Shown here piece by piece: positions 40,964 to 51,251 of a stretch of DNA of 64,000 nucleotides. The notes under the pieces are model-generated. The model was not told where the DNA came from. It did not search any database and worked only from the letters and a program-made list of their open reading frames with translations. Source of the stretch: Pseudobutyrivibrio sp. ACV-2 (lineage in GTDB: Bacteria > Bacillota > Clostridia > Lachnospirales > Lachnospiraceae); contig NZ_FNQZ01000013.1 of the NCBI RefSeq assembly GCF_900107545.1, forward strand, positions 1-64,000, in the 5' to 3' direction. The position numbers and the translations under genes are program-made. Within the stretch, counting starts at the first letter, position 1. Every line of letters begins with the position of its first letter.

Positions 40964-43498
40964 ATGGACGACAAAATTTTTGATAATATTCATGATGTTG
41001 ACCTGAAAGAAACAATGGAAAACTCTTACATCGATTATGCCATGAGTGTAATCGCATCTCGTGCCCTTCCTGATGTAAGAGATGGTCTAAAACCTGTTCA
41101 ACGTAGAGTACTTTTCTCTATGATTGAGTTAAATAACGGTCCCGACAAGCCTCACAGAAAATGTGCTCGTATTGTCGGTGACACAATGGGTAAATATCAC
41201 CCTCATGGTGATAGTTCTATTTATGGTGCTCTTGTAAATATGGCCCAGGAATGGAATACCCGCTACCCACTTGTTGATGGACATGGTAACTTTGGTTCAG
41301 TGGATGGCGACGGCGCAGCTGCCATGCGATACACTGAAGCCCGTCTTTCTAAAATTTCCATGACCATGTTTGGTATCAATTTCAAGGATGATAAATTCAC
41401 CCTCGGAAAAGATATCGATATGGATGGCGTAGATTTCATGCCAAACTTTGACGAGACTGAAAAGGAACCAACAGTTCTTCCAGCTCGATATCCAAACCTT
41501 CTTGTAAATGGTACTACCGGTATCGCAGTAGGTATGGCAACCAATATTCCACCACATAACCTTCGTGAAATCATTGGTGCAGTTAATAAAATAATTGATA
41601 ACCAGATTGAAGAGGACAGAGATACTGATATAGAGGAATTATTAGGCATTGTTAAAGGACCAGATTTTCCAACTGGGGGCGTAATCCTCGGAAAAGCTGG
41701 TATTGAGGAAGCTTACCGTACAGGTAAAGCAAAAATCAGGGTTCGTGCTGTATCTGAAATTGAACCAATGGACAACGGCAAGAACCGAATTGTTGTTACC
41801 GAAATCCCATACAACGTTAACAAAGCTAGACTTATCGAAAAGATTGCCGAGCTTCACAAAGATAAAAAAATAGATGGTATCACAGATCTTCGTGATGAAT
41901 CTTCACGAGAAGGTATGCGTATTTGTATCGAGCTTAGACGTGATGTAAATCCAAATATCATCCTAAATCAGCTCTACAAGCACACACAGCTTCAGGATAC
42001 TTTCGGTGTAATCATGCTTGCCTTGGTTGACAATCAACCAAAGATTCTCAATCTTAAGGAAATGCTTACACACTACCTTAATCACCAAAAAGACGTTGTT
42101 ACTCGTCGTACAAAATATGAGCTTAATAAAGCTGAGGAGCGTGCCCACATCTTAGAGGGATTACTTATCGCTCTTGACAATATCGATGAGGTCATCCAAA
42201 TCATCCGCAGTTCTGCAGATGTTGCCACAGCCAAGGCCACATTGATGGAGCGTTTTGGTCTTTCAGATGCTCAGGCCCAGGCTATTGTAGATATGCGTCT
42301 TCGTGCTCTTACAGGTTTGGAGCGTGAAAAGATTCAGGCAGAATACGATGAATTACAGGTGCTTATTGGAAAATTGAAAGCTATTCTTGCAGATGAAAAG
42401 GTACTTCTTTCAGTTATCAAGACAGAAATCACTGAAATAGCTGATAAATACGGTGATGACAGACGTACCTCTATCGGATATGACGAATATGACATCAATA
42501 TGGAGGATATGATTCCTGTAACCAACACAGTTGTTACATTTACAAAGCTTGGATACATTAAGCGTATGAATGAGGACAACTTTAAGGCTCAGCACCGAGG
42601 CGGTAAAGGAATCAAGGGTATGGAGACAATCGACGAAGATTACGTTGTTGAAATGCTCATGATGTCTTCTCACGATTACCTACTCTTCTTCTCTAACAAG
42701 GGTCGAGTATACAGAATCAAAGCATATGAGATTCCTGAAAGTAGCCGTACAAGCCGAGGAATTGCCATTGTAAATATTCTTCAGCTTCAGCCAGATGAAA
42801 AAATCACAGCAATGATTCCTATCGAGGATTATTCTGAAGATAAATATCTGTTTATGGCTACAGCAGATGGATTTGTTAAGAAAACCAAGATTACAGAATA
42901 TGACAACATCAGAAAGAATGGACTTACAGCAATTACTCTTCGTGATGACGATAAGCTCATCGAAGTTAAGCTTACTGATGGTGAAGAAGATGTAATAATG
43001 GTTACAAAATTTGGCCAGGCAATACGTTTCCCTGAGACAGAGGTTCGTCCAACAGGCCGTGCAACAATGGGTGTTATCGGAATGAATCTTGCTGCAGATG
43101 ATATGATTATCGGCATGCAGATGATTTCCCAGGGTGAAAGTCTCATGACTGTTTCAGAAAATGGTCTTGGAAAATGTACTTTAATGTCTGAATTTAACAC
43201 TATCCACCGTGGTGGTAAGGGTGTTAAATGCTATAAGATTACAGAAAAAACAGGAAATCTTATTGGTGCAAAGGCAGTTGAACGTGATGACGAAGTAATG
43301 CTTATTAACACTGCTGGTACAATTATCAGAATCGAAGTTTCTGGTACAGCCCTGCTTAGTAGAATTACATCAGGCGTAAAATTGATAGATTTAAAAGAAA
43401 ATACTAAGCTTATTAGTATTGCAAAAGTTAGAAAAAGTGATACAATACTCTCGGAAGAGGTTGAAGAATTAAATGAAGGTTCAACAACCGAATCATAG
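40964..43498 (+). CDS. gyrA: DNA gyrase subunit A
   Basis: 844 residues. The winged-helix region contains YHPHGDSSIYGALVNMAQEW (quinolone-resistance region) and AAMRYTEARLSKI with the DNA-linking Tyr. A coiled-coil arm follows, then the six-bladed C-terminal DNA-wrapping domain with the GyrA-box QHRGGKGIKGM. The residue equivalent to E. coli Asp87 is Gly here. Followed by a strong terminator. Confidence 0.99.
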   Translation: MDDKIFDNIHDVDLKETMENSYIDYAMSVIASRALPDVRDGLKPVQRRVLFSMIELNNGPDKPHRKCARIVGDTMGKYHPHGDSSIYGALVNMAQEWNTRYPLVDGHGNFGSVDGDGAAAMRYTEARLSKISMTMFGINFKDDKFTLGKDIDMDGVDFMPNFDETEKEPTVLPARYPNLLVNGTTGIAVGMATNIPPHNLREIIGAVNKIIDNQIEEDRDTDIEELLGIVKGPDFPTGGVILGKAGIEEAYRTGKAKIRVRAVSEIEPMDNGKNRIVVTEIPYNVNKARLIEKIAELHKDKKIDGITDLRDESSREGMRICIELRRDVNPNIILNQLYKHTQLQDTFGVIMLALVDNQPKILNLKEMLTHYLNHQKDVVTRRTKYELNKAEERAHILEGLLIALDNIDEVIQIIRSSADVATAKATLMERFGLSDAQAQAIVDMRLRALTGLEREKIQAEYDELQVLIGKLKAILADEKVLLSVIKTEITEIADKYGDDRRTSIGYDEYDINMEDMIPVTNTVVTFTKLGYIKRMNEDNFKAQHRGGKGIKGMETIDEDYVVEMLMMSSHDYLLFFSNKGRVYRIKAYEIPESSRTSRGIAIVNILQLQPDEKITAMIPIEDYSEDKYLFMATADGFVKKTKITEYDNIRKNGLTAITLRDDDKLIEVKLTDGEEDVIMVTKFGQAIRFPETEVRPTGRATMGVIGMNLAADDMIIGMQMISQGESLMTVSENGLGKCTLMSEFNTIHRGGKGVKCYKITEKTGNLIGAKAVERDDEVMLINTAGTIIRIEVSGTALLSRITSGVKLIDLKENTKLISIAKVRKSDTILSEEVEELNEGSTTES

Positions 43499-43525
43499 TT
43501 TTGTGTATTAACTTTTAATAGCAAT

Positions 43526-43563
43526 GGGGCTGTTATTTAGTAAAATAGCAGTCCCTTCTTTTT
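43526..43563 (+). terminator. Terminator of the dnaN-gyrA transcript
   Basis: GGGGCTGTTATTT pairs with AAATAGCAGTCCC (43526-43554) around a short loop, followed by TTCTTTTT. It lies 27 bp after the gyrA stop. Confidence 0.85.
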
Positions 43564-43607
43564 CAAAAATACACTTTAATCATTTAAAGTATTAACAGGA
43601 TATTGTA

Positions 43608-44450
43608 ATGAAGGTAATCGAGACAAAAGACATTATTGAGACTGTTAGTGAAATGTGCATAAGAGCTAATCATTATTTATCCGACGATATGAAATTAGCA
43701 CTTAACAATTCTGTTAATAGCGAAAAATCAGAGCTTGGCAAGAAAATTTTAAATCAGCTTCAAGAAAATCTTGATATTGCTGATAAAGAACAGATTCCAA
43801 TTTGTCAGGACACAGGAATGGCAGTATTTTTTGTGGAACTTGGTCAAGAAGTCCATATAGAAGGCGGTCTCCTATCTGATGCTATAAACGAAGGGGTTAG
43901 AAAAGGTTACACTGAAGGATACCTTAGAAAATCTGTTGTAGGTGATCCAATCGAAAGGGTTAACACAAAGGACAATACTCCAGCCATAATTCACTATGAC
44001 ATCGTAGCTGGTGATGGACTTAAAATCACTTTAGCACCAAAGGGATTTGGCTCAGAAAATATGAGTCGAGTATTTATGCTTAAGCCTGCTGATGGTATCG
44101 AAGGGGTAAAAGAAGCAATACTTACAGCTGTTAAGGATGCTGGCCCAAACGCCTGTCCACCAATGGTAGTTGGTGTAGGTATAGGTGGTACATTTGAAAA
44201 ATCAGCACTTATGGCAAAGCAAGCACTTACCAGAGAATTTTCAGCACGTCCTACTATTTCTTGGGTAAAGGATTTAGAGGATGAAATGCTTGAAAAAATA
44301 AATAAACTTGGCATAGGGCCAGGGGGACTTGGTGGAACTACCACTGCTCTTGCGGTAAATATTAATACTTTTGCTACACACATAGCAGGACTCCCAGTTG
44401 CAATTAATATTTGCTGTCATGTAAACAGACATATTACGAGGACACTATAA
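43608..44450 (+). CDS. Class I fumarate hydratase, alpha subunit (FeS-dependent)
   Basis: 280 residues of the Fe-S hydro-lyase alpha family: PICQDTGMAVFFVELGQEV carries the first cluster Cys, NACPPMVVGVGIGGTFEKS the second, and NICCHVNRHITRTL ends the protein with a third. Converts fumarate and malate. The stop overlaps the beta-subunit ATG (TAATG). L-tartrate dehydratase alpha is the main alternative. Confidence 0.9.
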   Translation: MKVIETKDIIETVSEMCIRANHYLSDDMKLALNNSVNSEKSELGKKILNQLQENLDIADKEQIPICQDTGMAVFFVELGQEVHIEGGLLSDAINEGVRKGYTEGYLRKSVVGDPIERVNTKDNTPAIIHYDIVAGDGLKITLAPKGFGSENMSRVFMLKPADGIEGVKEAILTAVKDAGPNACPPMVVGVGIGGTFEKSALMAKQALTREFSARPTISWVKDLEDEMLEKINKLGIGPGGLGGTTTALAVNINTFATHIAGLPVAINICCHVNRHITRTL

Positions 44451-45001
44451 TGGAGCAGAGAATAACAACACCAATCACATCTGAAGTTTCTTCAAAGCTT
44501 CATTCAGGAGACTATTGTTATATCACTGGCGAGATATATGTTGCCAGAGATGCAGCTCACAAACGAATGAGCGAAGCTTTACAAAGGGGAGAAGAACTTC
44601 CAATACCAATTGAAAATTGCACTATCTACTACATGGGTCCATCTCCAGCAAGAGAAGGCAGACCTATCGGTTCTGCAGGTCCAACCACTGCCAGTCGTAT
44701 GGATAAATACGCACCAAAGCTTTTAGATTTAGGTCTTAAAGCTATGATTGGAAAGGGCAAACGTACAAAAGAGGTAATTGATGCCATAGTTAGAAATAAT
44801 GGCGTTTATTTTGCCGCAGTAGGTGGAGCAGGTGCACTTTTATCAAAATGCATCAAATCTTCAGAAGTTATCTGTTACGATGACTTGGGTGCAGAAGCTA
44901 TTAGAAAGCTTTATGTAGAGGATTTTCCGGTAATAGTTGTTGTAGATTCTGAGGGGAATAACCTATACGAGACAGCTATAAAAGAATTCCAAAAAATTTA
45001 G
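44450..45001 (+). CDS. Class I fumarate hydratase, beta subunit
   Basis: 183 residues of the swivelling beta domain: GEIYVARDAAHKRMSEALQR, YYMGPSPAREGRPIGSAGPTT with SRMDKYAP, and KGKRTKEVIDA. It completes the active site with the alpha subunit. Start at ATG 44450, overlapping the alpha stop. A weak AAAAAAC...GTTTTTT hairpin follows at about 45005-45029. Confidence 0.9.
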   Translation: MEQRITTPITSEVSSKLHSGDYCYITGEIYVARDAAHKRMSEALQRGEELPIPIENCTIYYMGPSPAREGRPIGSAGPTTASRMDKYAPKLLDLGLKAMIGKGKRTKEVIDAIVRNNGVYFAAVGGAGALLSKCIKSSEVICYDDLGAEAIRKLYVEDFPVIVVVDSEGNNLYETAIKEFQKI

Positions 45002-45059
45002 ATTAAAAAACGGGGATAGGTTTTTTAATTAAGTAGTACATGAAAAGGAGTATAAAAAA

Positions 45060-45971
45060 TTGGCAAAATACGTAGTAAAAAGAGTTTTGCTAGCATTCGT
45101 AACTGTAATTGTTATCAGTTTAATTACATTCTTTGCAATGAATGCTATTCCAGGCGGTCCTTTCAACAAAGAAAAGGCTGTAAACGAAGCTGTAATCAGA
45201 CAGCTTGAGGCCAGATATAATCTGGATAAACCTCTTTGGGAGCAGTACATTCTGTACATGAAAAATTTGGCTCATGGTGATTTCGGTGTATCTTTAAAGA
45301 ATAACCGTGAGATTAGTGATATTTTTGCTGAGAGTTTTCCTATTTCAGCAAAAATCGGATTAATTGCTGCAGTTATAGCTATTATTTCAGGTATTGTACT
45401 TGGTTCAATAGCAGCATTAATGCGAAATAAATGGCCGGATAGAGTAATTATTTTCTTCATAACCATAGTTACCTCCATGCCGTCCTTCGTTGTGGCGACG
45501 TTGTTGCTCTACTATTTCTGTATGGTTCTTGGCATGTTCCAGGCATTCTCTGCAGGAGAAAATATGACAGTACTTCCAGTAATTGCCCTATCTTTATCTC
45601 CAATGGCATACATTACTCGTCTTACAAAGACTTCTATGCTTGATGCATTAGGACAGGATTATATCCGTACAGCAAAAGCAAAGGGTGTTTCACCAAGCAA
45701 AGTAATTTTCGTACATGGTCTTAGAAATGCTCTTATTCCTGTAATTACTTATGTTGGACCTATGATTGCAGGTATCCTTACTGGTTCAATGGTTGTAGAG
45801 GCTATTTTCAATCTTGGCGGACTTGGATCAAAATTCGTTAGTGCCATTACTAACCGCGATTACACACTTATCATGGCAACTACAATTTTCCTTGCAACAG
45901 TAATGGTTATCGCAAACTTACTTACAGATATTGTATACAAAATCATAGATCCACGTATTAAGCTTGACTAA
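45060..45971 (+). CDS. oppB: Oligopeptide ABC transporter permease OppB
   Basis: 303 residues with six membrane helices. The N-terminal YVVKRVLLAFVTVIVISLITFFAMN is typical of OppB/DppB, and the EAA loop is RTAKAKGVSPSKVIFVHGLRNALIPV. The start is a TTG at 45060 with AAGGAG 9 nt upstream. First gene of oppBCDF-oppA. Confidence 0.94.
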   Translation: MAKYVVKRVLLAFVTVIVISLITFFAMNAIPGGPFNKEKAVNEAVIRQLEARYNLDKPLWEQYILYMKNLAHGDFGVSLKNNREISDIFAESFPISAKIGLIAAVIAIISGIVLGSIAALMRNKWPDRVIIFFITIVTSMPSFVVATLLLYYFCMVLGMFQAFSAGENMTVLPVIALSLSPMAYITRLTKTSMLDALGQDYIRTAKAKGVSPSKVIFVHGLRNALIPVITYVGPMIAGILTGSMVVEAIFNLGGLGSKFVSAITNRDYTLIMATTIFLATVMVIANLLTDIVYKIIDPRIKLD

Positions 45972-45993
45972 GGAATAAAGGAGTATTTTATAA

Positions 45994-47052
45994 ATGAACG
46001 AGAATTTAAAAAAAGCGCCTTTCTCTGCACAGATTAATCTTAGTAAGTTTAATATGCAGGATTTTGAAAAGGCCACTGATGAAGAAAAAAGACAGCAGGA
46101 AGTTATGGGCGAGCCTACTACCTTCTTCAAGGATAGTATGAAGCGTCTAAGAAAGAATCCGCTTGCGATGCTTTCAATTGTCATTCTTGCTTTACTTTTA
46201 TTAGTTATTATTTTTGCACCACTTGTAGTACCTTACGGCTACGCAGATATCGTAAAGGGTACAGCAAATCTTCACCCAATGCAGTACAGTACCTCTGAAC
46301 TTAAGCAGATTGCAAACGGTGAAAGTGTTTTTCCACACCTTTTTGGAACCGACTCACTTGGTAGAGATTACTTTATCCGTGTAGTTTACGGTGCCAGAGT
46401 TTCTCTTGGTGTAGGTATTTTCGCATCTATCCTTGTACTTGCTATCGGTATGCTTTATGGCTCAGTTTCAGGTTACCTTGGTGGAAAAGTAGACCTTGTT
46501 ATGATGCGTATTGTTGATATCATTTATTCACTACCAGACATGCTTCTTATCATCCTTCTTGCCGTAGTTTTAAATGAGACTCTTACACCACTTATCGAGG
46601 GTACAATTTTAGCAAAACTTGGAACAAATATGATCGCACTTTTCATCGTATTTGGACTCCTTTACTGGGTAGGTATGGCTCGTCTTATCAGAGGCCAGAT
46701 TCTCACAATCAAACAGAACGAATATGTACTTGCAGCTCAGTGTATTGGAACTTCCACAGCACGCACAATCAGAAGACATATTTTACCTAACTGCTTATCA
46801 GTAATTATTATTACTACTGCCCTTCAGATTCCTTCAGCTATCTTTACAGAAAGCTACCTTTCATTCTTAGGACTTGGTGTTTCAGCTCCTATGCCATCGC
46901 TTGGTTCACTTGCAAACGATGCAAGAGCCGGTATGATGACATACCCTGAAAGACTTTTGTTCCCAGCATTTGCAATCTGTTTGATTGTTCTTGCATTAAA
47001 CTTACTTGGTGATGGTCTTCGTGACGCATTCGATCCAAAGTTAGCTAAATAA
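45994..47052 (+). CDS. oppC: Oligopeptide ABC transporter permease OppC
   Basis: 352 residues. An N-terminal cytoplasmic extension precedes the first helix (LAMLSIVILALLLLVIIFAPL). HLFGTDSLGRDYFIRVVYGARVSL is the OppC/DppC signature, and the EAA loop is VLAAQCIGTSTARTIRRHILPN. Pairs with OppB to form the channel. Confidence 0.95.
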   Translation: MNENLKKAPFSAQINLSKFNMQDFEKATDEEKRQQEVMGEPTTFFKDSMKRLRKNPLAMLSIVILALLLLVIIFAPLVVPYGYADIVKGTANLHPMQYSTSELKQIANGESVFPHLFGTDSLGRDYFIRVVYGARVSLGVGIFASILVLAIGMLYGSVSGYLGGKVDLVMMRIVDIIYSLPDMLLIILLAVVLNETLTPLIEGTILAKLGTNMIALFIVFGLLYWVGMARLIRGQILTIKQNEYVLAAQCIGTSTARTIRRHILPNCLSVIIITTALQIPSAIFTESYLSFLGLGVSAPMPSLGSLANDARAGMMTYPERLLFPAFAICLIVLALNLLGDGLRDAFDPKLAK

Positions 47053-47065
47053 GAGGTGGAAATAA

Positions 47066-48070
47066 ATGAAGGATTATAAATACATATTAGAATTAAAAGA
47101 TTTACATACCACCTTTACTACAGATAACGGTGATGTATGTGCTGTTAATGGCGTTAATTTTTCTCTTGAGCCAGGAAAGACTCTCGGTATCGTAGGTGAG
47201 TCAGGTTCCGGTAAATCAGTTACTGCATATTCAATCATGCAGATTCTTGCTCAAAACGGAAGAATTTCTGGCGGAGAAGTTTTATACAAAGGCGATAATA
47301 TCGTTAATTGGGGACCAAAGGAGATGGCAGGTTTCCGTGGTAGATGTGTTTCAATCATTTTCCAGGATCCTATGACTAGCTTAAACCCTGTATTTTCTAT
47401 TGGATATCAGTTAAAAGAGGCTATTACTCTTCACACTGACAAGAAAAAAGCTGAAGCTGAGGAAAGAGCAAAAGAGCTTCTTACTCTCGTAGGTATCAAT
47501 GAGCCTGAAAAGAGATTAAAGCAGTATCCACATGAGCTTTCAGGTGGTATGAGACAGCGTGTTATGATTGCCATGGCCCTTGCTTGTGAGCCAGATATTC
47601 TTATTGCTGATGAGCCAACAACAGCTCTCGACGTTACAATCCAGGCACAGATTCTTGAACTTATGCAGGATCTTCAGAAAAAGCTTGGTATGGCAATTAT
47701 CATGGTTACACATGACCTTGGTGTTATTGCATCAATGTGTGATGAAATCATTGTTATGTACGGTGGACGTGTATGTGAAAGAGGTACAGCAGATGATATC
47801 TTCTACTCTCCTTCACATGAATATACAAAGGGCTTACTCCGTTCTATTCCTACCAGCGCAAACAGCAAAGAAAGACTTGTACCTATCGGCGGTACACCTA
47901 TCAACCTGTTGAATATGCCACAGGGTTGTGCTTTCTGCCCTCGTTGTGACGAAGCTATGAAGATTTGCCTTAGAGAAAAGCCTGAGGAAATCAGAGTTGG
48001 CGAAACACACATGGCAGCATGCTGGATGAATATCAAGAATATGAAACAGGAGGTAGCTGCAAATGAGTAG
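47066..48070 (+). CDS. oppD: Oligopeptide ABC transporter ATPase OppD
   Basis: 334 residues. Walker [15 protein letters not shown], signature [17 protein letters not shown], Walker [15 protein letters not shown]. The C-terminal oligopeptide-type domain has [14 protein letters not shown], whose cysteines suit the Fe-S or metal site known in this family. Overlaps oppF by 8 bp. Confidence 0.96.
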   Translation: MKDYKYILELKDLHTTFTTDNGDVCAVNGVNFSLEPGKTLGIVGESGSGKSVTAYSIMQILAQNGRISGGEVLYKGDNIVNWGPKEMAGFRGRCVSIIFQDPMTSLNPVFSIGYQLKEAITLHTDKKKAEAEERAKELLTLVGINEPEKRLKQYPHELSGGMRQRVMIAMALACEPDILIADEPTTALDVTIQAQILELMQDLQKKLGMAIIMVTHDLGVIASMCDEIIVMYGGRVCERGTADDIFYSPSHEYTKGLLRSIPTSANSKERLVPIGGTPINLLNMPQGCAFCPRCDEAMKICLREKPEEIRVGETHMAACWMNIKNMKQEVAANE

Positions 48071-49040
48071 CGAAAATATTTTAGAAGTTAGCCATTTAAA
48101 GCAATACTTCCCAGTAAAAAATGGTTTTAGAACAGTCCCACTTAAGGCTGTTGACGATATTTCTTTTTCTATTAAGCCAGGTGAGACACTTGGTCTTGTT
48201 GGTGAGTCAGGTTGTGGTAAGACTACAGTTGGTCGTACTCTTCTTCGTCTCTACCAGCCAACATCAGGACGTATTGTATTTGATGGTGATGTTCTTTTCG
48301 ATAGTGAGAAAAAAATCGATGTAAACATGCAGCCATATCGTAAGCAGATGCAGATGGTATTCCAGGATCCATACTCATCTCTTAACCCACGTATGACTGT
48401 TGAAGACATTATTGGTGAACCTTTAGATGTACACAAACTTTATTCATCAAAGGGTGAGCGCCACGACAAAATCATCGAGCTTATGGAAACTGTAGGTCTT
48501 AACGCTGAGCATGCAACACGTTATGCTCATGAGTTTTCAGGTGGACAGCGTCAGCGTATCGGTATCGCAAGAGCTCTTGCTGTAGATCCAAAATTCATCG
48601 TTTGTGATGAGCCTGTTTCAGCCCTCGATGTTTCTATTCAGGCACAGGTTGTAAATATGTTTGAAGATTTACAGAAAGAAAGAGGTCTTTCATACCTGTT
48701 TATCGCTCATGATCTTTTAGTTGTACAGCATATTTCTGACAGAATTGCTGTTATGTATCTTGGTCACATGATGGAAATTGCTGAGGCTGATGAGCTTATG
48801 GATAACCCAATTCATCCATATACACAGTCACTGCTTTCTGCTGTTCCAATCCCTGATCCAGAGACAGCAAGAAAGAGTCAGCGAATCATATTAGAGGGAG
48901 ATGTTCCAAGTCCTCTTAAAATGCCTAGCGGATGTCCATTCAGAACACGTTGCCGTTATGCTACTGAGCAGTGTGCACGTGAAATGCCTCCATTTACAGA
49001 TAGAGGAAATGGACACATGGTTGCTTGCTGGAACAAATAG
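48063..49040 (+). CDS. oppF: Oligopeptide ABC transporter ATPase OppF
   Basis: 325 residues. Walker [15 protein letters not shown], signature [16 protein letters not shown], Walker [15 protein letters not shown]. The C-terminal domain has [20 protein letters not shown]. It forms a heterodimer with OppD. An ATTCCT/AGGAAT hairpin follows at 49064-49078, between oppF and oppA, and may stabilise or separate the abundant oppA mRNA. Confidence 0.96.
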   Translation: MSSENILEVSHLKQYFPVKNGFRTVPLKAVDDISFSIKPGETLGLVGESGCGKTTVGRTLLRLYQPTSGRIVFDGDVLFDSEKKIDVNMQPYRKQMQMVFQDPYSSLNPRMTVEDIIGEPLDVHKLYSSKGERHDKIIELMETVGLNAEHATRYAHEFSGGQRQRIGIARALAVDPKFIVCDEPVSALDVSIQAQVVNMFEDLQKERGLSYLFIAHDLLVVQHISDRIAVMYLGHMMEIAEADELMDNPIHPYTQSLLSAVPIPDPETARKSQRIILEGDVPSPLKMPSGCPFRTRCRYATEQCAREMPPFTDRGNGHMVACWNK

Positions 49041-49111
49041 GAGAAGGTATATATTTGATTTTGATTCCTAACAGGAATTGAAATAGAGATTAAAAATACA
49101 GGAGGGATAGT

Positions 49112-50839
49112 ATGAAAAAGAAATTAGTCTCTTTAGTACTTGTTGCTACAATGGCACTTTCAATGGTTGCATGTGGTAATAAGGCAGCAACTACTGAGAA
49201 CCCTGCATCTACAGGTGAAGCTCCAGAAGTTGCAACAACAAAGGAAGACAAGACAACTCTTAACATCTGGATGTCAAGTGAGCCAGCTCACATCGATCCA
49301 GCGCTTAACTCATCAGTTGATGGTGGATGTCTTGCAGTAAACTCTTTCGAAGGCTTAATGCGTTACAACGAAAAGGGTGAGCTTGAGCCAGCTTGTGCAG
49401 AAAGCTATGAGGTTTCAGAGGACGGACTTACTTACACATTCACAATGCGTGATGGTCTTAAGTGGTCTAACGGTGATGAATTAACAGCTAAGGATTTCGT
49501 TTATTCTTGGAAGCGTGCAGCATCTCCAGAAGTTGCTGCTGATTACAGCTACCTTGCAGAAATTTTCCCAAGCTTCACTTATGAAGAAGGTCTTGGCGAT
49601 GGTGATGTAGTTGCTTCAGAAGATGGTAAGACACTTACAGTAACACTTGGTGCTGTTTGCCCATATTTCCTTGATTTATGTGCATTCCCATTCTTCTTCC
49701 CAGTAAATGAAAAGGCAGTAGAAGCATCTAAGACTGGTGCAGATGATCCTGTAGGTGCATGGGCTAACGATGCAGGCGAAAACTTCGTATGTAACGGTGC
49801 TTATGTTCTTTCATCATGGAACCATGATTCAGATATGACATACGTTAAGAACGACAACTACTGGGATGCTGATTCAGTTTCAGTTACAACTCTTAATGTA
49901 ATGCTTACAGCAGAAAATACAGTTGCTTACACAGCATATCAGACAGGTGACCTTGATTTCATCGATGATATTCCTGTAGCAGAAATGGAAGTTGCTAAGA
50001 CAAGCCCTGAATATGTAGTTCTTGATAACCTTGGTACTTACTATGCATCATTCAACTACAATACAGGTCTTTACAAGGATCTTGGTCTTGATGAGGACCA
50101 GGCTGCTATCTTCCGTCACGCTATTACTCTTCTTATCGATCGTCAGTATATCATCGATACAGTAGCTCAGAATAACCAGGTTGCTGCTACATCATTCATT
50201 CCAGCAGGTTGTGCTGATGGCAACGGTGGTGAATTCAAGAACAAGGATTACTACGGAACAGATTACGATGCTAACGTAGAAGAGGCTAAGTCTCTCCTTG
50301 AGGAAATCGGTTTATTCGATACAGCTTCTGACAAGCTTACAAAGGATATTTCTTTAACATACCTTACAAACAACTCAGAAGGAAATGTTAAGATTGGTGA
50401 GTGTATCCAGGCTGACCTTGCAACAGTTGGAATTAACCTTACAATTGACCAGGAAGAGTGGAACGTATTCCAGGAGACACGTAAGGCTGGTAAGTATGAC
50501 TTCGCTCGTGAAGGTTGGATCATGGATTACAACGATCCTATCAACATGCTTGAAATGTATACAACAAACTCTGGTAACAACAACCCACAGTTTGGTAAGG
50601 ATTCAAGCAAGAAGCTTGATTGGTCTAAGTATGACGATATGATTGCTGGTATCCGTAAGGAAGCTGATCTTGCAGCACGTGCTGACCTTATGCATGAAGC
50701 TGAGGATTACCTCATGGATACATGGTGCATCATCCCTCTCTACTACTACAACGATCCATACATGATCAAGGATTATGTAAAGGGTGTTTATGGTACAGTA
50801 GAAGGAATGAAGTACTTCTATCATGCAACAATCAACTAA
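49112..50839 (+). CDS. oppA: Oligopeptide-binding lipoprotein OppA
   Basis: 575 residues. Lipoprotein signal peptide with lipobox LSMVACGN (mature Cys near residue 21) and a Thr/Ala-rich linker, then a solute-binding protein family 5 fold: LTYTFTMRDGLKWSNGDELTAKDFVYSW is the classic SBP5 signature. It captures peptides outside the membrane for OppBCDF. The GGAGGG ribosome-binding site is strong, and codons here are more GC-rich at third positions than in many neighbours, consistent with high expression. Confidence 0.95.
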   Translation: MKKKLVSLVLVATMALSMVACGNKAATTENPASTGEAPEVATTKEDKTTLNIWMSSEPAHIDPALNSSVDGGCLAVNSFEGLMRYNEKGELEPACAESYEVSEDGLTYTFTMRDGLKWSNGDELTAKDFVYSWKRAASPEVAADYSYLAEIFPSFTYEEGLGDGDVVASEDGKTLTVTLGAVCPYFLDLCAFPFFFPVNEKAVEASKTGADDPVGAWANDAGENFVCNGAYVLSSWNHDSDMTYVKNDNYWDADSVSVTTLNVMLTAENTVAYTAYQTGDLDFIDDIPVAEMEVAKTSPEYVVLDNLGTYYASFNYNTGLYKDLGLDEDQAAIFRHAITLLIDRQYIIDTVAQNNQVAATSFIPAGCADGNGGEFKNKDYYGTDYDANVEEAKSLLEEIGLFDTASDKLTKDISLTYLTNNSEGNVKIGECIQADLATVGINLTIDQEEWNVFQETRKAGKYDFAREGWIMDYNDPINMLEMYTTNSGNNNPQFGKDSSKKLDWSKYDDMIAGIRKEADLAARADLMHEAEDYLMDTWCIIPLYYYNDPYMIKDYVKGVYGTVEGMKYFYHATIN

Positions 50840-50886
50840 TTTTTTATTTGATTTTTATAGCAAAAACAGTGCATAAAAAAAAATTT

Positions 50887-50918
50887 GAGGAAATCGAAAG
50901 ATTTCCTCATTTTTTTGT
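50887..50918 (+). terminator. Terminator of the opp operon
   Basis: A 9-bp perfect stem GAGGAAATC/GATTTCCTC with a GAAA tetraloop, followed by a T7 run. Confidence 0.93.
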
Positions 50919-50946
50919 TGACAATATCATATATGTCCTGTAGAAT
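50918..50946 (+). promoter_or_regulatory. Promoter of the tRNA-Ser/tRNA-Cys transcript
   Basis: TTGACA (50918-50923), 17-bp spacer, TAGAAT (50941-50946), 40 bp upstream of tRNA-Ser. It begins right at the end of the opp terminator T-run. Confidence 0.88.
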
Positions 50947-50986
50947 AACACTTGCGTCGAAACAAAATAAGAAACACCTACAACTT

Positions 50987-51074
50987 GGAGAAGTACTCAA
51001 GAGGCCGAAGAGGCGCCCCTGCTAAGGGTGTAGGTCGGGCAACCGGCGCGAGGGTTCAAATCCCTCCTTCTCCG
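50987..51074 (+). tRNA. tRNA-Ser (anticodon GCT)
   Basis: An 88-nt class II tRNA: acceptor GGAGAAG/CTTCTCC with discriminator G, anticodon loop containing GCT, a long variable arm (GGTCGGGCAACCGGC region) and T-arm GGGTTCAAATCCC. CCA is not encoded. Confidence 0.96.
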
Positions 51075-51089
51075 TTTTATATGTAATAA

Positions 51090-51160
51090 GGTGCCATAGC
51101 CAAGTGGTAAGGCGTGGGACTGCAACTCCCTGATCGGCGGTTCAAATCCGTCTGGCACCT
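51090..51160 (+). tRNA. tRNA-Cys (anticodon GCA)
   Basis: A 71-nt cloverleaf: acceptor GGTGCCA/TGGCACC with discriminator T (U73, the Cys identity base), short D-arm GCCAAGTGGTAAGGC, anticodon loop CTGCAAC, T-arm CGGTTCAAATCCG. It lies 15 bp after tRNA-Ser on the same transcript. Confidence 0.96.
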
Positions 51161-51165
51161 CTTTT

Positions 51166-51202
51166 AATCCCTCGACCCTAGTAATGGGGGCGAGGGATTT
51201 TT
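51166..51202 (+). terminator. Terminator after tRNA-Cys
   Basis: AATCCCTCG (51167-51174 region) pairs with CGAGGGATT (51191-51199), with further CCC/GGG pairing inside, followed by TTTTGTTT. Confidence 0.9.
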
Positions 51203-51251
51203 GTTTATAAAAAACTAACTGTTAAAAAATGTGGGAAAGGAGAATTTTGCA

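Noticed and set aside
51200-51251. Possible T-box leader upstream of tyrS
   Set aside because: Only about 50 bp separate the tRNA-Cys terminator from the tyrS start, too short for a T-box, and no specifier or T-box sequence is visible.
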